The translations under genes and the position numbers were made by a program. Positions 23,856-37,648 of a DNA stretch of 64,000 nucleotides are shown one piece after another; the first letter of the stretch is position 1, and every line of letters begins with the position of its first letter. A model generated the notes under the pieces. The model saw only the letters and a program-made list of their open reading frames with translations. It did not search any database and was not told where the DNA came from. Origin of the DNA: Terana coerulea. Lineage: Eukaryota; Basidiomycota; Agaricomycetes; Polyporales; Phanerochaetaceae. The stretch spans positions 273,160 to 337,159 of the forward strand of contig JAKOGH010000097.1 of assembly GCA_024811115.1 (NCBI GenBank), given 5' to 3'.

Positions 23856-24407
23856 AGTTACAGGAAATATGTGTATTTGCCGACGCGTGCGGGCGGACAC
23901 GCCTGCTCTGCGTAACAAGAGTGTTGTGACTGGGCTCTGTGACGGCCTGCGTTGCAGGAGGGGGAGACTGTGACCAGCGATGTGACGGTTCGGGGGAAGG
24001 AGGATGCAAGCGCCGTGACAGTTTTAACGGCGTGGTGGCGTGAGAGTATTGTGCCCACTTTTGGTAGAACGCCGGTTGAGTCCGGCTTGGCTGAATTACA
24101 CCTGAAGCTTAGAGCTCTGCAGACCACGTTTCATGACAGTTACTTAGTGCTGTGATTTCGCTATGATATTGATGGAAAGCACGGCGTGATTTTGGAAGAC
24201 AATCGAAAGAACTGATTTTTACGGTACATCAGTACATCCCTCCCCCTCTTACCACGTAGGCTGGTCACGAGTCTACAGTTGAGCTCCTCTAACGTTCAAG
24301 ATGGCAGCCCGTTCTTGCGGGCAATCACATTGATACAAATTGTATGTCATCGTACTCAAAACACTACATTTCTATTTCGTCCTATAATACTTAGTGTATA
24401 AACCTGA
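23856..24407. other. Intergenic region
   Basis: Between the 5' end of the bZIP-like gene and the 3' end of ADE12. No supported gene. Confidence 0.4.
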
Positions 24408-26062
<1,655 letters not shown>

Positions 26063-26347
26063 ACCGGTGTGTAGCTTGCGAAGCGAAGGTCGTCGTCAAG
26101 CGTAGAGGAGTCATTTTGGATCTAGACTGATCGATTCAGCCTTTTATCGCACGGACCTGCGGACCGGAGATTCCGCTTACTCTGCTTCTAACGCTTACTT
26201 GCCCCGCATCACAGCGCATCACTAAATGACCGCTTACAGCCACTAGTACTTGGTCACACACCACCAACATCCTCCTGCATGCTTGTTAAATAAATTCAAC
26301 GCCAGACCTCCTCACCTCGTCGAAGGAAAGAGTAGCTGTGCGCTGGT
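26063..26347. promoter_or_regulatory. Shared divergent promoter of ADE12 and COX16
   Basis: Only 285 bp separate the ATG of ADE12 (minus) from the ATG of COX16 (plus), so both promoters and 5' leaders must lie here. No clear TATA box is seen, apart from AT-rich AAATAAA near 26288. Confidence 0.6.
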
Positions 26348-26805
26348 ATGCCTCCATTTCAAAACAACCCACTAAATCCCAATCCCGTCCATACACTCCT
26401 GCGGAAACATCCGTCACTGTTCGGTATCCCCTTCGTCCTCATCATCGTCGGCGCATCTTTCGGGCTACAAAGCTTTACGCAGACAAAGTACGACCTACAG
26501 GATCAGAAAGTCAAGAACGTATGTGGCTTTTCTCCCTTCCTTTGAGCAACCCTTTCAATATCCGTGGCAATGTAGGTCTCGAGAGAGCAGGAGCTTGGTC
26601 TTCAGAAGAACCGGAGGAAGTTCGATATCCGGGAGGAATACTACGTGCGTGCTTAACTATGCAGGTTGGATAGTATTCTGAGTATATCATATAGCGACTG
26701 AGTGCAGAACAAGACGGCAGCTGGGAAAATAAGCGGATTCAAAGACCAGCTGGCGTCCCGGAGTGGGGTGTACCTCCAACTGAACCACCTTCGAAATCCT
26801 CCTGA
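26348..26805 (+). CDS. COX16: Cytochrome c oxidase assembly protein COX16
   Basis: Small mitochondrial inner-membrane protein needed for assembly of cytochrome c oxidase. Exons 26348-26518, 26576-26644 and 26695-26805 give 116 codons plus a stop, close to the usual length. The N-terminus PPFQNNPLNPN leads to a single membrane segment (FGIPFVLIIVGASFGLQSF), then the family signature QTKYDLQDQKV, RRKFDIREEYYRLS and WENKRIQRPAGVPEWG. The acceptor ATATAG before CGACTG was chosen because it gives EEYYRLS and keeps the conserved C-terminus in frame. Intact. Confidence 0.93.
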
Positions 26806-27751
26806 CCCTTTTGTCAACGCGGCCTACTGTCATCCTAGGATCTTCAAGTTGCACTAAACCGCTGCTTACGTCGTCCGCTGGGCATTGTGACGGTCATGAA
26901 CGCCTGAGGGCTCAAAAGCTGCGACGGTACGTCAATATGAACTGATGTCTACACCATTTGCACTGAACTGACATCTATCTCACCGCTTTGTCAATCAGAA
27001 CATGCTGCTAATTAACTTGCAAGAGTCCGGAATGGCCGAAAGCCAGCATGTCGCCGCGTGCCTGTCGCTGACATCGGTCTATCTCCCGCCTCGCCTTCCT
27101 CAACGGCAGGTACTGGTGCGCACACCTATCTCAGACGTGTTCAACAAGCCGATATGGTTGCAGCGCTTCACGACAAGACGTACACGCCTTTGACTGCGGG
27201 GTTTATCTTCGTGGCCCAGGGTGGCAAGACACCCAAGGGTGCATTGCGTGTCAAGCAATAAGAGCGTGTAATGGCATTTCGGCTGGACGAGCGCCTGGTT
27301 GCCTTTGCGCGGGAGCTGGTGAGGCTGGAAGCTTGAGGGTCAGCTTAATTGCTTGGTTTTAGTAACGTGCAATAAAACGTCTTTTCTGCATCTCAGCTCT
27401 ACAGGACGGATGATCGATCAAGGCTCCACGGACTCTACGGAGCAGCGCTTTGAATGGGAGCATCGACCACACACGGACTGATGGATTCAGCATTAAATCT
27501 CCGTCCTCCGGCTGCCCAGCAATCACGTAGTGGACATACCGCCGTTGACCCCTCAGAACGATCCTAGTCTCGGCGCCATTGCGAAGCCTTGCGATCGAGC
27601 GGGCGAAGGGCAGGTGTATCAGATGCGGGCGGCGTCTGGTGTACAGCGTCTTTGGTGAACGCCAGCGGTGCCTGGCCTATTCTATTCCCTCAACACATAT
27701 AAGACTCAAAAACGACTATGGGTCTGCATATCTGAGCCCACCCTCCGAGTC
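26806..27751. other. Region without a recognised gene
   Basis: Plus-strand frames at 27002-27193 and 27058-27261 (ending TPKGALRVKQ) are open but carry no recognised motif and no clear exon partners. The rest is non-coding by eye. Confidence 0.3.
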
Positions 27752-28235
27752 ATGATGGCCGACATAGATGCCCTCCGCAAGTATCGCTTGCTGAGCCGAC
27801 GTTCAGCCTGGACCGCGAAGAAACACTACCGCAAAGGAAACGAGTGCTACTGCCCCACGCCTGAAGACGTAGAGCGGTTCAACAGCGGGCTACGGGTCGG
27901 TCAGCTCCGGCAGGCAATCAGCAACACCCACGATGCCGACCTTTGCATAGACTTCATGTTACGGTATGTACTACACGATGTCCTGAAAGAATTTGACTAA
28001 CATCGGTGTTACTCAAAGGGCAAACTCAGGGTGCGGTGCTAGAGAACAAGATCACGAATATGATTCGACCCGTCTGTTCGACGTCATTGGACCCGACAAC
28101 CCATGGGCCTTACCCTCTCGGCAGCGTGCGGTACTCTGCCCCATCTCCGCAGACATGTTCTTCTGCGACTATCAGTCCGCAATGAAGCACGCCGCCTGCA
28201 TGCGGCTCACGGAGGACCACGCAATCCCGTTCTAA
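27752..28235 (+). CDS. Hypothetical protein, two-exon candidate
   Basis: The ATG at 27752 opens a frame rich in Arg/Lys and Tyr (KYRLLSRRSAWTAKKHYRKG, then PTPEDVERFNSGLRVGQLRQ). A GTATGT donor near 27965 and acceptor CAAAG near 28018 would join it to a frame ending LTEDHAIPF at 28235. No domain is recognised. The exon join is my inference; an overlapping frame (28103-28633) is open in another phase. Confidence 0.35.
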
Positions 28236-28259
28236 GTACTTTGTGCGGTGCAGTGCGCG

Positions 28260-28858
28260 GAATGGGCGGTCCAGCTGGGATTCGCGTCAGCAACAATATT
28301 AATGATGTTCATCCTAGGACTGGGAACGACATCGGGCTGTCTGCCGCTTCGATGTCACTGCCGCCGACATTGCCTCGTTGCCCCTCTCCAACGTATTCTG
28401 CGGTAGCCGATATGGAGTCCGCGTGCCTCCACCCTATGCCGGAGCGTTGTCTGAGCTGCAAAGACCCCGTCAGAGCTCCACAGGGACATCCTCTCCAAGC
28501 TCAGCGCAAGGACATTATCGAACTCAAAGTCTCAGACAGCCGCTCGACGAGGACGGGCGTCACACCTATCACCAAGCGTCAGGCACGGCGGCAGCTCTCT
28601 ATCGACATACCTTGGAAGCCCTGGCAGCAGTGAAGGCGACTGTCCGCAAAGAGTGTACTCAGACGATATGAACGCGTGGGAGTTGAAGAGGATCAAATAC
28701 CACACAAACTTGCCGATGCAGCAGCTCATCGTTGCCGCCCTGGTAAGTGTTACACTCGCTACTATGCAATGAATTTCTGGCTAACTGTTGAGCTGCAGGC
28801 CAAGTACGGTGAGCGTACCGTAAACGAGTCAAAGACTAGATACTCGGCTGTTGTATGA
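28260..28858 (+). CDS. Hypothetical protein, possible membrane-anchored fragment
   Basis: Sequence at 28260-28340 reads WAVQLGFASATILMMFILGL, a plausible membrane helix. It is followed by coding-like SLPLSNVFCGSRYGVRVPPP and YRHTLEALAAVKATVRKE. After a frame change near 28655 it continues as MNAWELKRIKYHTNLPMQQL. A GTAAGT...TGCAG intron (about 28743-28799) leads to KYGERTVNESKTRYSAVV and a stop at 28856-28858. Function unknown. It may be the 3' part of the gene that starts at 27752. Confidence 0.35.
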
Positions 28859-30989
28859 AATTGCTGTGATGCGCAATTTGAATGCATATTCCGTTGAGGC
28901 AATTAAAAGCATCGGGCAGCTTCAATTGCACTAGTTCTCTCCTGACCCTCCGCACATGCTTCTGTATGTTTCTATCGGTGATAGCGGACTAAGCAAGCCT
29001 TGCACCGTCAGTGGCCTGCACGGACCTACAACGTCGGAAGCGGAACATATGCAATGACAGATCAACGCGCCAAAAAGCTGGACTATACATGTACGGGGAC
29101 CGGAAAGGCTCACGAAAGGCTATATTAATATTGGTCAGACTGTGCTAACGCAGTACGGCTCGAACGTCCTTCCTGCACTCAGCGCTGTTTCGTTATTTTA
29201 CATCCCGCCTTGCATTGTAGCTTCAATCGTTCCCAGTTTTTTACGACTAGTTACATACAATCGACATCTTGTCTAGCATGTACAGTAGCCGAGCGGTCTA
29301 CGAATGTAAAATGACTATACGCCAAGCAACCTGTGACATGTACCTTGCCTTTGCGTGGGCCTGCCTGAGAGGAGGGGTGGGGCGCTAGTCCTCTTAGGCA
29401 GGCACCGACACCTACGCCAGCCCACGCGTATCGTTGTAGAAGGGCGACTGAGACTGCCGGGTCGGGATCGGGTGTCGGTGATCTTCATCTGGGGGAGTCT
29501 TGCGGCTCAGTGTCCCGCAGACAACCTCCATCCATCGGAACGGTGGTGGTACACATACGAGGCCAGAGTGAAGTGGCCGGAGGGGAGGGGTGCTTATGGA
29601 GCCGGAGGTTGACATTGGGCGTGACTTTCCGAGTCATGTTTATCGAGAATAAACGAAGTCACGCTCGCTGCTCGCGTGGCACCAGTCAGCCTCGCACTTC
29701 ACTGTGATATATGTCAGCAACAGCCAGCCTCCAGCAGTATAAATGCTGCATCGTACACGCTTCAGGTCCGCACTACTAACCCTCATCTAGCCTTCACTCA
29801 TCTGGCCTCCCTCCTCTATTAGTCTGCGGCTTCCTCCCCATTCCCCTCCCACATCCCTTCCCGTAGTAGTACCCTCGACCATCGCCTGCATCTCGCCTCC
29901 TCGAGTAAAAACGCCCTTAGCGGCCCCTGTGTAGAGACCCCGACAGACCATGCCGCGTAGAGGGGCCAGCGGTGCCCACAGGAAGAGGTGAAGGATCTTC
30001 TCGAGTGGGAGGCTCGGGGACGGAAGAGGTGCAAAGGTACGTGTATTTCTCTTCCGACATCGTCGCCGCTGGGCCCTCCGGCGACTCCGCAAGAGAGCAG
30101 CAGAGCTCGACAACCAGGTATGTCCCGAGGGAGGGCGAGCATTGTCGTAATGTTCGTCCTGGTGCTGGCCTCTTCGTGGTCCTCGGGATGAATACCTCCC
30201 GGGGTTTTTCGCCTGACTTGGGAGGGAAACGAACACGCACCGAATCTTTCTACTCTCGCTATTCGGCAAAGCTGACCTACGTCTCCTAGATCTCAAAAGT
30301 TAGTTCTCACTCAAAGCTTTGGTTACCGGTGATAATGCGCTGCTGGGCCCGTCGTTCTGTAGTCTGAATGCCATGTTCTGTAGCATAACACTGGATTTTC
30401 ATGGTGATTTCTCTCGTTTTCTGCAACGATGTCAGATGAGGTTAAGGGTGAAGCTAAGTTCGGCTGTGCCTCGGCCTCAAAGACCCTTCAGTGAGTAGCG
30501 GGCGGCAATCAAAGCGCACATATATTTCTGGTACTGTAACTTGTTTAAAATTACAGCAGCCATCTGCGGCTGTGGTCTTGCTGACTTGAATAACCCAGAG
30601 GAGAGGAGAGCTCGACTCAGCACCTGGACAATAGTTGCGAGATCTGTAAGCACCCCGTCGAAGCCGAACATAAGAGTCCTCGCGAAGCCAAGCTCCTCAA
30701 CCTCCCTCATATGCGCTCGCTGCAGACGAATGCGCTTCACCTCCGAGTCCCCATCACTACGAAGCATTAGGAACGTACGGCGGTAGCTCTCTATTGACGT
30801 GGACTGGTCGCCCGGCAGCGAGGCCGCCGCACAGCGTAAGGTGTGTGAGCTGAAGAAGATGAAATATCCCGCGCATGCACGGTCGGCGCAGCAGGAGGAG
30901 GCGCACCGTTTGGAATATTAGTCCCAATGTGTTTGATTATGGTTCATGAAGTACAACAAAGAAAAAGGACCGATCCGCTTATCCCTTGC
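28859..30989. other. Region with weak gene evidence; TATA element near 29738
   Basis: A TATAAATG element at about 29738 is followed by a pyrimidine-rich leader, the look of a fungal core promoter. Downstream frames (plus 29972-30289; 29950 onward) are open but unrecognised. Near 30798-30921 a plus frame reads DVDWSPGSEAAAQRKVCELK and ends EEAHRLEY, possibly a last exon. A short minus-strand frame (30767-30477) contains GFDGVLTDLATIVQVL. No product can be named. Confidence 0.3.
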
Positions 30990-32486
30990 TCAGTACAACA
31001 CCTTGCTCAGTCGTTGCACCGAGTTGAGCAGGATGTCACCTTGGCGCACGACGGTCTCGTACTGCGCATTCTTCAGCGCTGGCCGGTTCGTTTCCACGAC
31101 GCCCTCGACCTTGTCGATCGTACAGTGTAGCCGGCCGGACGCGATGAACCGCGAGAGCTCGCTACGCAGTCAACCGACCGTCAGAAATCGAATTTCAGTA
31201 GAGCGCTGTAGGAGAGGATACATACGTGTCGATGAACTCGATGCTGACGCCGAACGAACGCGCCATGCTGTCCAGCGTGAGGCTGCGGTACGACTGCAGA
31301 AGCTGGTTGTACGCGAGGATGCGCATCTCGCGGACGTAGTACCGCGAGTGCTGGTGCAATACGCGTGACGGGAGAAGGAAGGTTTGTTCAAGTTTCGCTG
31401 TGGGAGAGGTCAGACGGAGGGGCACGAGGGAATGAGAGGGCTACGTACCGAGAGCGACGAAGAATTTGTCGTAATGTGAATCGTACAAGCTTTTAGTGAG
31501 ATCGGCTAGGAGTGGCAGCTCAGGCAGGACTTGGTTCACTTCTGGGGCACCCATAAGCTAGAAAAAAAAGTGAGCCGATGGAGGCATACAGGTAAGGGTG
31601 TTTGCGGTGCTTACCTTCTTCTTGAGGTCTGGTCTGCTTAGCGTAAGGACGTTTGAGATTACGGTCAACGCGACAAAGTTGTTGTATGGGATGAGCTCTG
31701 TCGCGGTAAATGTTGAGAGCGTGTCCAGAAGGAGCTCTCCTCCCCGCTTGAACTGGCGGATGGAGATGAGGTGCAGGCCCCGGTAGACTTTCAGACGGTT
31801 CCGGCGGTCCCAGTCTCCGCCTTTCTCCACTAGCCTGAGGCATAACCTCAATAACGCGAAGGAAAATATGAACACTAAAACTCACTCTTCCGCCTTCTCT
31901 AGGTTCGTTTGTATCAGGTCATTGTCTCCAAAGAAGAGGCCTAACCGGACGAGAGTGAGGGTGATGTCGATCTTTGAACCGAGACCAGCCGTCTTCTCGA
32001 ACGCAACCTTCTGAGCCTCTACTGATTTATCCTGCAGACATACACGTACTTCGTTAACCTCTGCTAATATGAAGGCCATATGCCGCTGCTCACCTTATCT
32101 CCAATTTGTGTAAAGTAGTTCGCCCGTGAGCGTAGTGCATCCGCAATGTCGCTCTCACCCTCCAACTTCTTGGCCTCCTCCAGCTTCTCATCAAGCTTGT
32201 CCAGCTCCTCCTTGTTTGCCTTGTCCAGCGAGGCCGCTAGCTCAGAGTCCAAGGCAAGCGCGTTTGTTGAGGTGACCAAGCGGTAATACGGACCCATCTC
32301 TGGAGGTTGCATGACTCAGAATTGATTGTGCATTAACATGGAAGGTAACATACTATCAGCTTCTATGCCTGCAAGAAGCTTGGTCCGCGCCTCATCATGT
32401 AGATGTGACAACTGAGGGGAGGAAAGCACGAAGTACTGCTGGGCGAGGTCCAAGTTCGGGATCGGGAGTACCACTTCTTCAGCCAT
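30990..32486 (-). CDS. RPN7: 26S proteasome regulatory subunit RPN7 (PSMD6), PCI domain
   Basis: Subunit of the 19S lid, which helps dock and position the lid deubiquitinase. The start at 32486 reads [20 protein letters not shown]. The exon chain continues with [20 protein letters not shown], an acidic Lys/Glu coiled stretch, [50 protein letters not shown], the TPR-like segment, [19 protein letters not shown] sequence and the PCI part [20 protein letters not shown]. The last exon contains [19 protein letters not shown] and ends VQRLSKVLY, stop 30992-30990. At least six short introns, frame preserved throughout. Intact. Confidence 0.93.
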
Positions 32487-32734
32487 AGTGTAGTAGCCTC
32501 AAAACAAGTAGAAAAGAAAGCGACGGCGACGGAGGGAGTGCAGAGGACAGTGCCGAATGTGTTTGGGGCGGCGTTGAGGTAGGCTTGCGCGACAGAGGCA
32601 GGGTGTAATTGCGGTCCGACGCGTCAGTGCTTTCCCACGGTCAGAGACGCGTCACCGTCGCGTTGCACCTCGTGCTCGCTTCACTTCCACCCGTCCTCAC
32701 CGACCTACACAACAAGCCCACTCCTTCCTTCATT
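32487..32734. promoter_or_regulatory. Shared RPN7/RPN6 promoter with two GACGCGTCA motifs
   Basis: This 248-bp gap separates two divergent proteasome lid genes. GACGCGTCA occurs at 32618-32626 and again at 32646-32654, 28 bp apart. Each contains the palindrome ACGCGT, the MluI cell-cycle box bound by MBF in yeasts. The yeast proteasome element GGTGGCAAA was looked for and not seen. A coordinating role is inference. Confidence 0.55.
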
Positions 32735-34448
32735 ATGTCTACCACCGAGGAGCTGCTGAAGCAGGCAGAGGAGTTTGCGAAGTCAGACCCTAAGCGTGCT
32801 GAGCAGATATATAACGGAATCCTTGGTACGCCTGAAGTCTCAGTCCCGGCGGGTGCAATGCACTTACAAGAACACAGTGCAGGAGAAAGATGTTGCAAGC
32901 ACAGAGAACGCCGAGGCTTTGCGGCATCAGGAGACTGCCCTTGTGAAGCTGGGGGAGCTATACCGGGACCAGGGGTATGTTCATGAAGGGCTAGCTAACT
33001 GTGCTATAACTTACGCTTCTGAACAAAATAGCAACGCTGAGGGAGTAGCGGATGTGATCAACAAGTCTCGCTCATTCATGTCATCGACAGCAAAGGCGAA
33101 AACAGCAAAACTTAGTGCGTATCTACCTGTCCGGCAACAGTACTCTGCGTGCTAATCGATGTCCCACCACAGTCCGGACACTGCTCGACTTCTTTGGACC
33201 CATCCCAAATAGTGGCGAAGTCCAGATGCGAGTGCTGCAGACGAATATTGAATGGGCGAAGCAGGAGAAGCGCATATTCCTGAAGCAAAGCCTCGAGACC
33301 AGGCTCATTGGACTGCAGTTGGAGGCCCAGCAGTACAAGCCTGCGCTGGCACTCATTGACTCACTTCTCTCTGAACTCAAACGCTTGGACGACAAGATGG
33401 TGCTCACGGAAGTGCACCTGCTCGAGAGCAGAATTTACCGCGGCATTGGCAATTTCCCCAAGGCAAAGGCCGCCCTGACGTCGTCCCGAACCGCCGCGAA
33501 CTCCATATACTGCCCGCCATACCTCCAAGCCCAGCTCGACCTCCAATCCGGTATTTTGCATGCGGAAGACAAGGATTACACTACTGCATACTCTTACTTC
33601 TTCGAGACTTTCGAGAACCTTAGCCAGCAGGACGACCCTGCCGCGCTCGGGGCGCTGAAGTACATGCTTCTTTGCAAAGTCATGCTCAACCTCGTGAGTG
33701 TGCGGTACAAGTTCTCTGCATGAAGCAATGCCGATGAGTTCCCGCCGCAGCCCGAAGACGTCACATCCCTGCTCTCCATCAAACTCGCCACCAAGTACGC
33801 TCAGCTACGAGACGTGGAAAGTATGCGCGCCATTGCGCGGGCACACCAGAACCGCAACCTCGCTGATTTTGAGAAGGCTCTCCGCGACTACCAAAACGGT
33901 ACGCCTCGCTTTAGCCGTCCTTCACGAATGGCTTCGCTAACTCCAATCGACCAACAGAGCTCTCGTCCGACATCACCATCCGCACGCACCTCTCCGCGTT
34001 GTACGACAAGCTACTAGAACAGAACCTCCTGCGGATTGTCGAACCGTACTCGGTCGTCGAAGTTGAGTACGTCGCGCAGCAGGTCGGTCAGGGGCGGCAA
34101 GCTGTCGAGCTCAAGTGCGTGTAATCTGGTTATCGGCCGTCGGGAGCATGTCTAACAGCTGCTTTCAGGCTCTCGCAAATGATCCTTGACAAGGTCTTCC
34201 ACGGTGTGCTGGACCAGCAGCGTGGCATCCTGCTCGTGTACGACGAGGCGGCAGCTGATGTACGTCCACGCTGCTCTGAAATCTACCCGAATTCAGCTCA
34301 CACTTCCGCAGAACTCGTACGGTGCGGCAATAGACACGCTGGAGCAGGTCGGCAAGGTCGTCGAGTCGCTATATGCGAAGGTAAGCTTGTCACTCATGTC
34401 CCAGTGTGGTGTGCTGACTGTGCGACGCAGACGGTAAAGATTGCGTGA
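32735..34448 (+). CDS. RPN6: 26S proteasome regulatory subunit RPN6 (PSMD11), PCI domain
   Basis: Lid subunit that clamps lid, base and core particle together. The ATG at 32735 begins MSTTEELLKQAEEFAKSDPK. A first intron from 32825 to the acceptor AACACAG joins to VQEKDVASTENAEALRHQET. Next come ALVKLGELYRDQ, ADVINKSRSFMSSTAKAKTA, RTLLDFFGPIPNSGEVQM, NIEWAKQEKRIFLKQSLETR, then TPR-like helices and, after an intron, EDVTSLLSIKLATKYAQLRD. The PCI segment has IRTHLSALYDKLLEQNLLRI and VEYVAQQVGQ, and the protein ends GKVVESLYAK plus TVKIA. At least seven short introns. No frame break found. Confidence 0.93.
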
Positions 34449-34651
34449 TACAGTGGGAGTAGTCGTGTGCATGTATCCATAGTACTTTTCAGTATTTCAT
34501 CCATACCTTCAAAATCACGGCGCCAGGTCATCCAGGTTTGAGGGCATCCAATGTCGAATGAGATTAAGCAAGATATATGCGCGGCGATGCTATCTACGCC
34601 TCGTATTTTGGGACCCATTATAACCTTGCCGCCTTCGCCCGCAGATAGCAT

Positions 34652-36789
34652 TCACGCAGGACTCCGCCCACCTAACTCCCCAAACAAGATATCATCATAA
34701 CTCTTGATCTGGCCCAATCTCTCCTTTTTGAAGTGGTTCGAGATGAGGAACGCGACGTCGAGCGACTGCTCGAAGTTAAGGCGCGGGTCGCAGAAGCTCT
34801 GGTAACGCAGCCCGAGTTGGTCCTCGGCGAGGCCCATGCTCCCGCCGAGGCACTCCGTCACGCTGAACCCGTCCTCGGTCAGCTCGCCTGTGAACTCGAG
34901 CGACACGCCGCCGAGGCGCGAGCCCGCGCCTGCGTGCGCGCGGATGCAGGACGTGAGCTCGCTGATGATCGTCCCGAAGTGGCGTGTCTTCAGCCCGCTG
35001 GCCGAGGTGAGCGTGCTGGCTCGAGGCGTCAGGGGCGAGAGGATGTAAAGAGAGGAAGTATGACGTACTTTCCGTGCATTGGGTCGCATATCCAGATGAC
35101 GGGGTGCCCGGACTCCTGGACGGCAGCGATGTGGCCGGGGAGGAACTTCTCTACCTTGGCTGCGCCGTAACGGAGTAATCAGGGTCACGCGTCCGCTTTC
35201 CTTGTCCGGATTCACAACTAGAAGAGTCGAGAGTCAGCCAATGAAAGTTGGAATATAATCATTGCGGTGCTTACTGTTGAGCAGTCTAACCAGCTCCTCG
35301 TTCTCCATACTGGGTCCGACCTTGATACCGATCGGGTTGCGGATTCCACGGAAGTACTCGACGTGGGCACCGTTCAACTGTCTCGTCCGGTCGCCGATCC
35401 ACAAGAAATGCGCAGACGTATTGTAGAACGCCGTCGGCCGCGCGCTCTCCGTGGGCTGGGTTGAGTCCGCGAGAGGGAACTCGCGGGTCATTGCTTCTTC
35501 GTAGTTCAACATGAGACCTTCGTGACTACAGCAGCAGCTTAGAGAGAATTGCTTTGAAGGATGATACTCCGACTGACCTGGTGTAGAAGTCTACGTCGCC
35601 AAGAACGCCTCTTCGCCCTCCTTCTTCATAAGGTCTGCTTTCCGCGCCAAAGCCGATGGTCCTAGTGAACCCAAGTGCATCTCCAAGGCCTTCTGTGATG
35701 CGTTCAAACTCCTTCCTGCAAGCTCAAGTGAGTGATGTGCGGGAACAGACAGTTTGTTGTGCGCACTTGAGACCAGGAGATCGGACATGCGACAACGACC
35801 AATCTCTTGGATGGTTCAAGGAGGCGAAGCCGGAAGAAAGCAAGCCTCGAATGTAGTTCAGGGTTGTCGCAGAGTGGAAATAAGCACTGCAAGACAATCA
35901 GCTTTGGTCGTACTCGTATTACAGAGTATGTGCGAACCTGAGAAGCCGCTCTGGGTCAGGCGTACGGTCGTCCGGCGAAAGGCTGCGCAAGCCGTCAGCT
36001 ACCCGATGACAGAACGAATGGTGAGTCACTCACCCGTTGACATTGTCACCGCTATGATGTATTTTGAGATATTGTGACAAATAGAGGAAGCGAATAGCGC
36101 GTCGTACCGGAAACTGAGCACTTCTCGGTCTCCGATTTTCTCCATCGTGCTGCTCCGAGGTTTCGCATACTGACCTGCAATACGGCCGATGCGGACCTGT
36201 GATATTGCCTAAGCTTTGAGGGTTATTGTGCGCGGAAGGCAAGGGACCCACTATTGGCAGACGAGCTCCCCAGATGAGGATGAGGGAGAAGGAGAGAATA
36301 AGACCGATTTTGTTGGAGATATTTTCCTACTCGCCATCGGTTCAGTTATTGGACCCCCATGTTATGCAGTTTGACTGACATGAGTGCATGCATCAAAGCT
36401 CTCTGCACAGTCCCCAGCGTGGAGAAGAAATGCTTCGTTACGTTGCACCTGGCTCAGCTGGTGACGGAGGCGTTCGATCTGCGTCGGTGAAGCGGACATG
36501 TTACGAGGGTGCATGAACAAGTGTCGCCGCAGACGTACCTCGGAGGATGTAACCAGTGGTGGCAGCTGTTTTATCTTTCCGAGTACCCTATATCCCGCTA
36601 CTGAGATTCTGCACTCCTGACACCATCATAATTGCACTGCATACCTCGAGAGATGCTCTTTGTCGGGGTATGCGACATCCTAAAGCCGCACTACAAAGTC
36701 AGCGACGCGATAAAAGTCCGAGGAAAGGTGATTACTTGTGCTGCTGGCTTGCTCTGCCAGGAAGTCGGTGTCCAGTCGGCGGCGGGCAT
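34652..36789 (-). CDS. Class II DAHP synthase (3-deoxy-7-phosphoheptulonate synthase)
   Basis: First step of the shikimate pathway: phosphoenolpyruvate + erythrose 4-phosphate to DAHP. The sequence is of the plant/AroA-II type. The start at 36789 gives [18 protein letters not shown]; further small exons read [28 protein letters not shown] and [19 protein letters not shown] with [11 protein letters not shown] (the Cys-Ala-Glu metal-site motif). Then [108 protein letters not shown] and [12 protein letters not shown]. Near 35172 a GG/CC pair gives one extra base, breaking the frame between TLIT and RYGAAK. More than eight introns. Converges on RPN6 with a 203-bp gap. Confidence 0.92.
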
Positions 36790-37648
36790 GGAGGTAGGAG
36801 TCAGAGTCGATGCGTTCTTCCATGCCGGCGGCACTTTCAAAGCAACTCAAAATCGCCCGGGCCGAATCAAGCCTACAGGGTTCATCTAATCTTATCTCCA
36901 ACGCCACAAGGCCACACCTTTAGACGCCCTGGGAGGCATCTTTGTCTCGACCTTGAACTTCACTTTGCGACCACTCATCTATCTCAAGGCCTTCGCCGAA
37001 AAGGTCTTCGGCGCAGAACACGTTGGAATCTCCTACAAAGTAATGCAGGGCACTAGAGCTGAAAACTGGCGTAGTTGTGATACTGCCTCACGCGTGTTGG
37101 CAAGCATTTTCTCTCCGGCCGCACGCGTACCCAAGCCTATGTTAGCGAGTTTGATTTGACGTCAGAGCTAACTTAACCTCTGATAGATATGAACCATTCT
37201 TGACGACCCGCAAGCATCCTCGACTATGTTTGGAAACATACCCAGATCACATGCTTTATGCAGAATGCTGGATACCCAGCTCGACCCTCACTGGCGGTGA
37301 ATACGAAGGCTATGTTCACTCCATTTTGGCTACAAGGCTATCTGAACATTACCAGGACTTGGCTCGGACGCAATTACGTGGTGTGTAAGCGATGTATTGT
37401 TGGATCCTTATTCAATTCTAGGCCACAAAGCCGAAGGCCACCGCCCTAAGGTCTTTTGGGCGGCCACGCCACGCCCGTGACGCGCGAACACAAAGGAGAA
37501 CGAGAAAATGCCACACAGCGCGCCCCCTTTACTCAATCACTATATATACATCTCTCTTCTGTGACGACAACCATCCGTCTACAGCACCCCCACTACGTCC
37601 AGAGCCTTTCACTTCCCTGCAGCACCACGCTCTCCTATTCGCACCATT
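36790..37648. other. Region upstream of DAHP synthase with unassigned open frames
   Basis: Plus-strand frames run through 36632-36889, 36953-37159 and 37200-37388 (for example YPDHMLYAECWIPSSTLTGG), but no family is recognised. The first overlaps DAHP synthase exons antisense and is probably a shadow. TATATATAC near 37543 followed by a C/T-rich leader looks like the promoter of the gene starting at 37649. Confidence 0.3.

Noticed and set aside
26645..26720. Apparent frameshift in COX16
   Set aside because: Using the acceptor ATATAG at 26691-26694 instead of the downstream TGCAG keeps the conserved RLS...WENKR frame intact; no lesion is needed.
32825..32885. Apparent frame break at the first RPN6 intron
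   Set aside because: The acceptor GAACACAG joins exon 1 in phase to VQEKDVAS; the gene is intact.
36632..36889. Plus-strand open frame of 85 codons
   Set aside because: Lies antisense to well-supported DAHP synthase exons and shows no family match; a shadow of the real gene.
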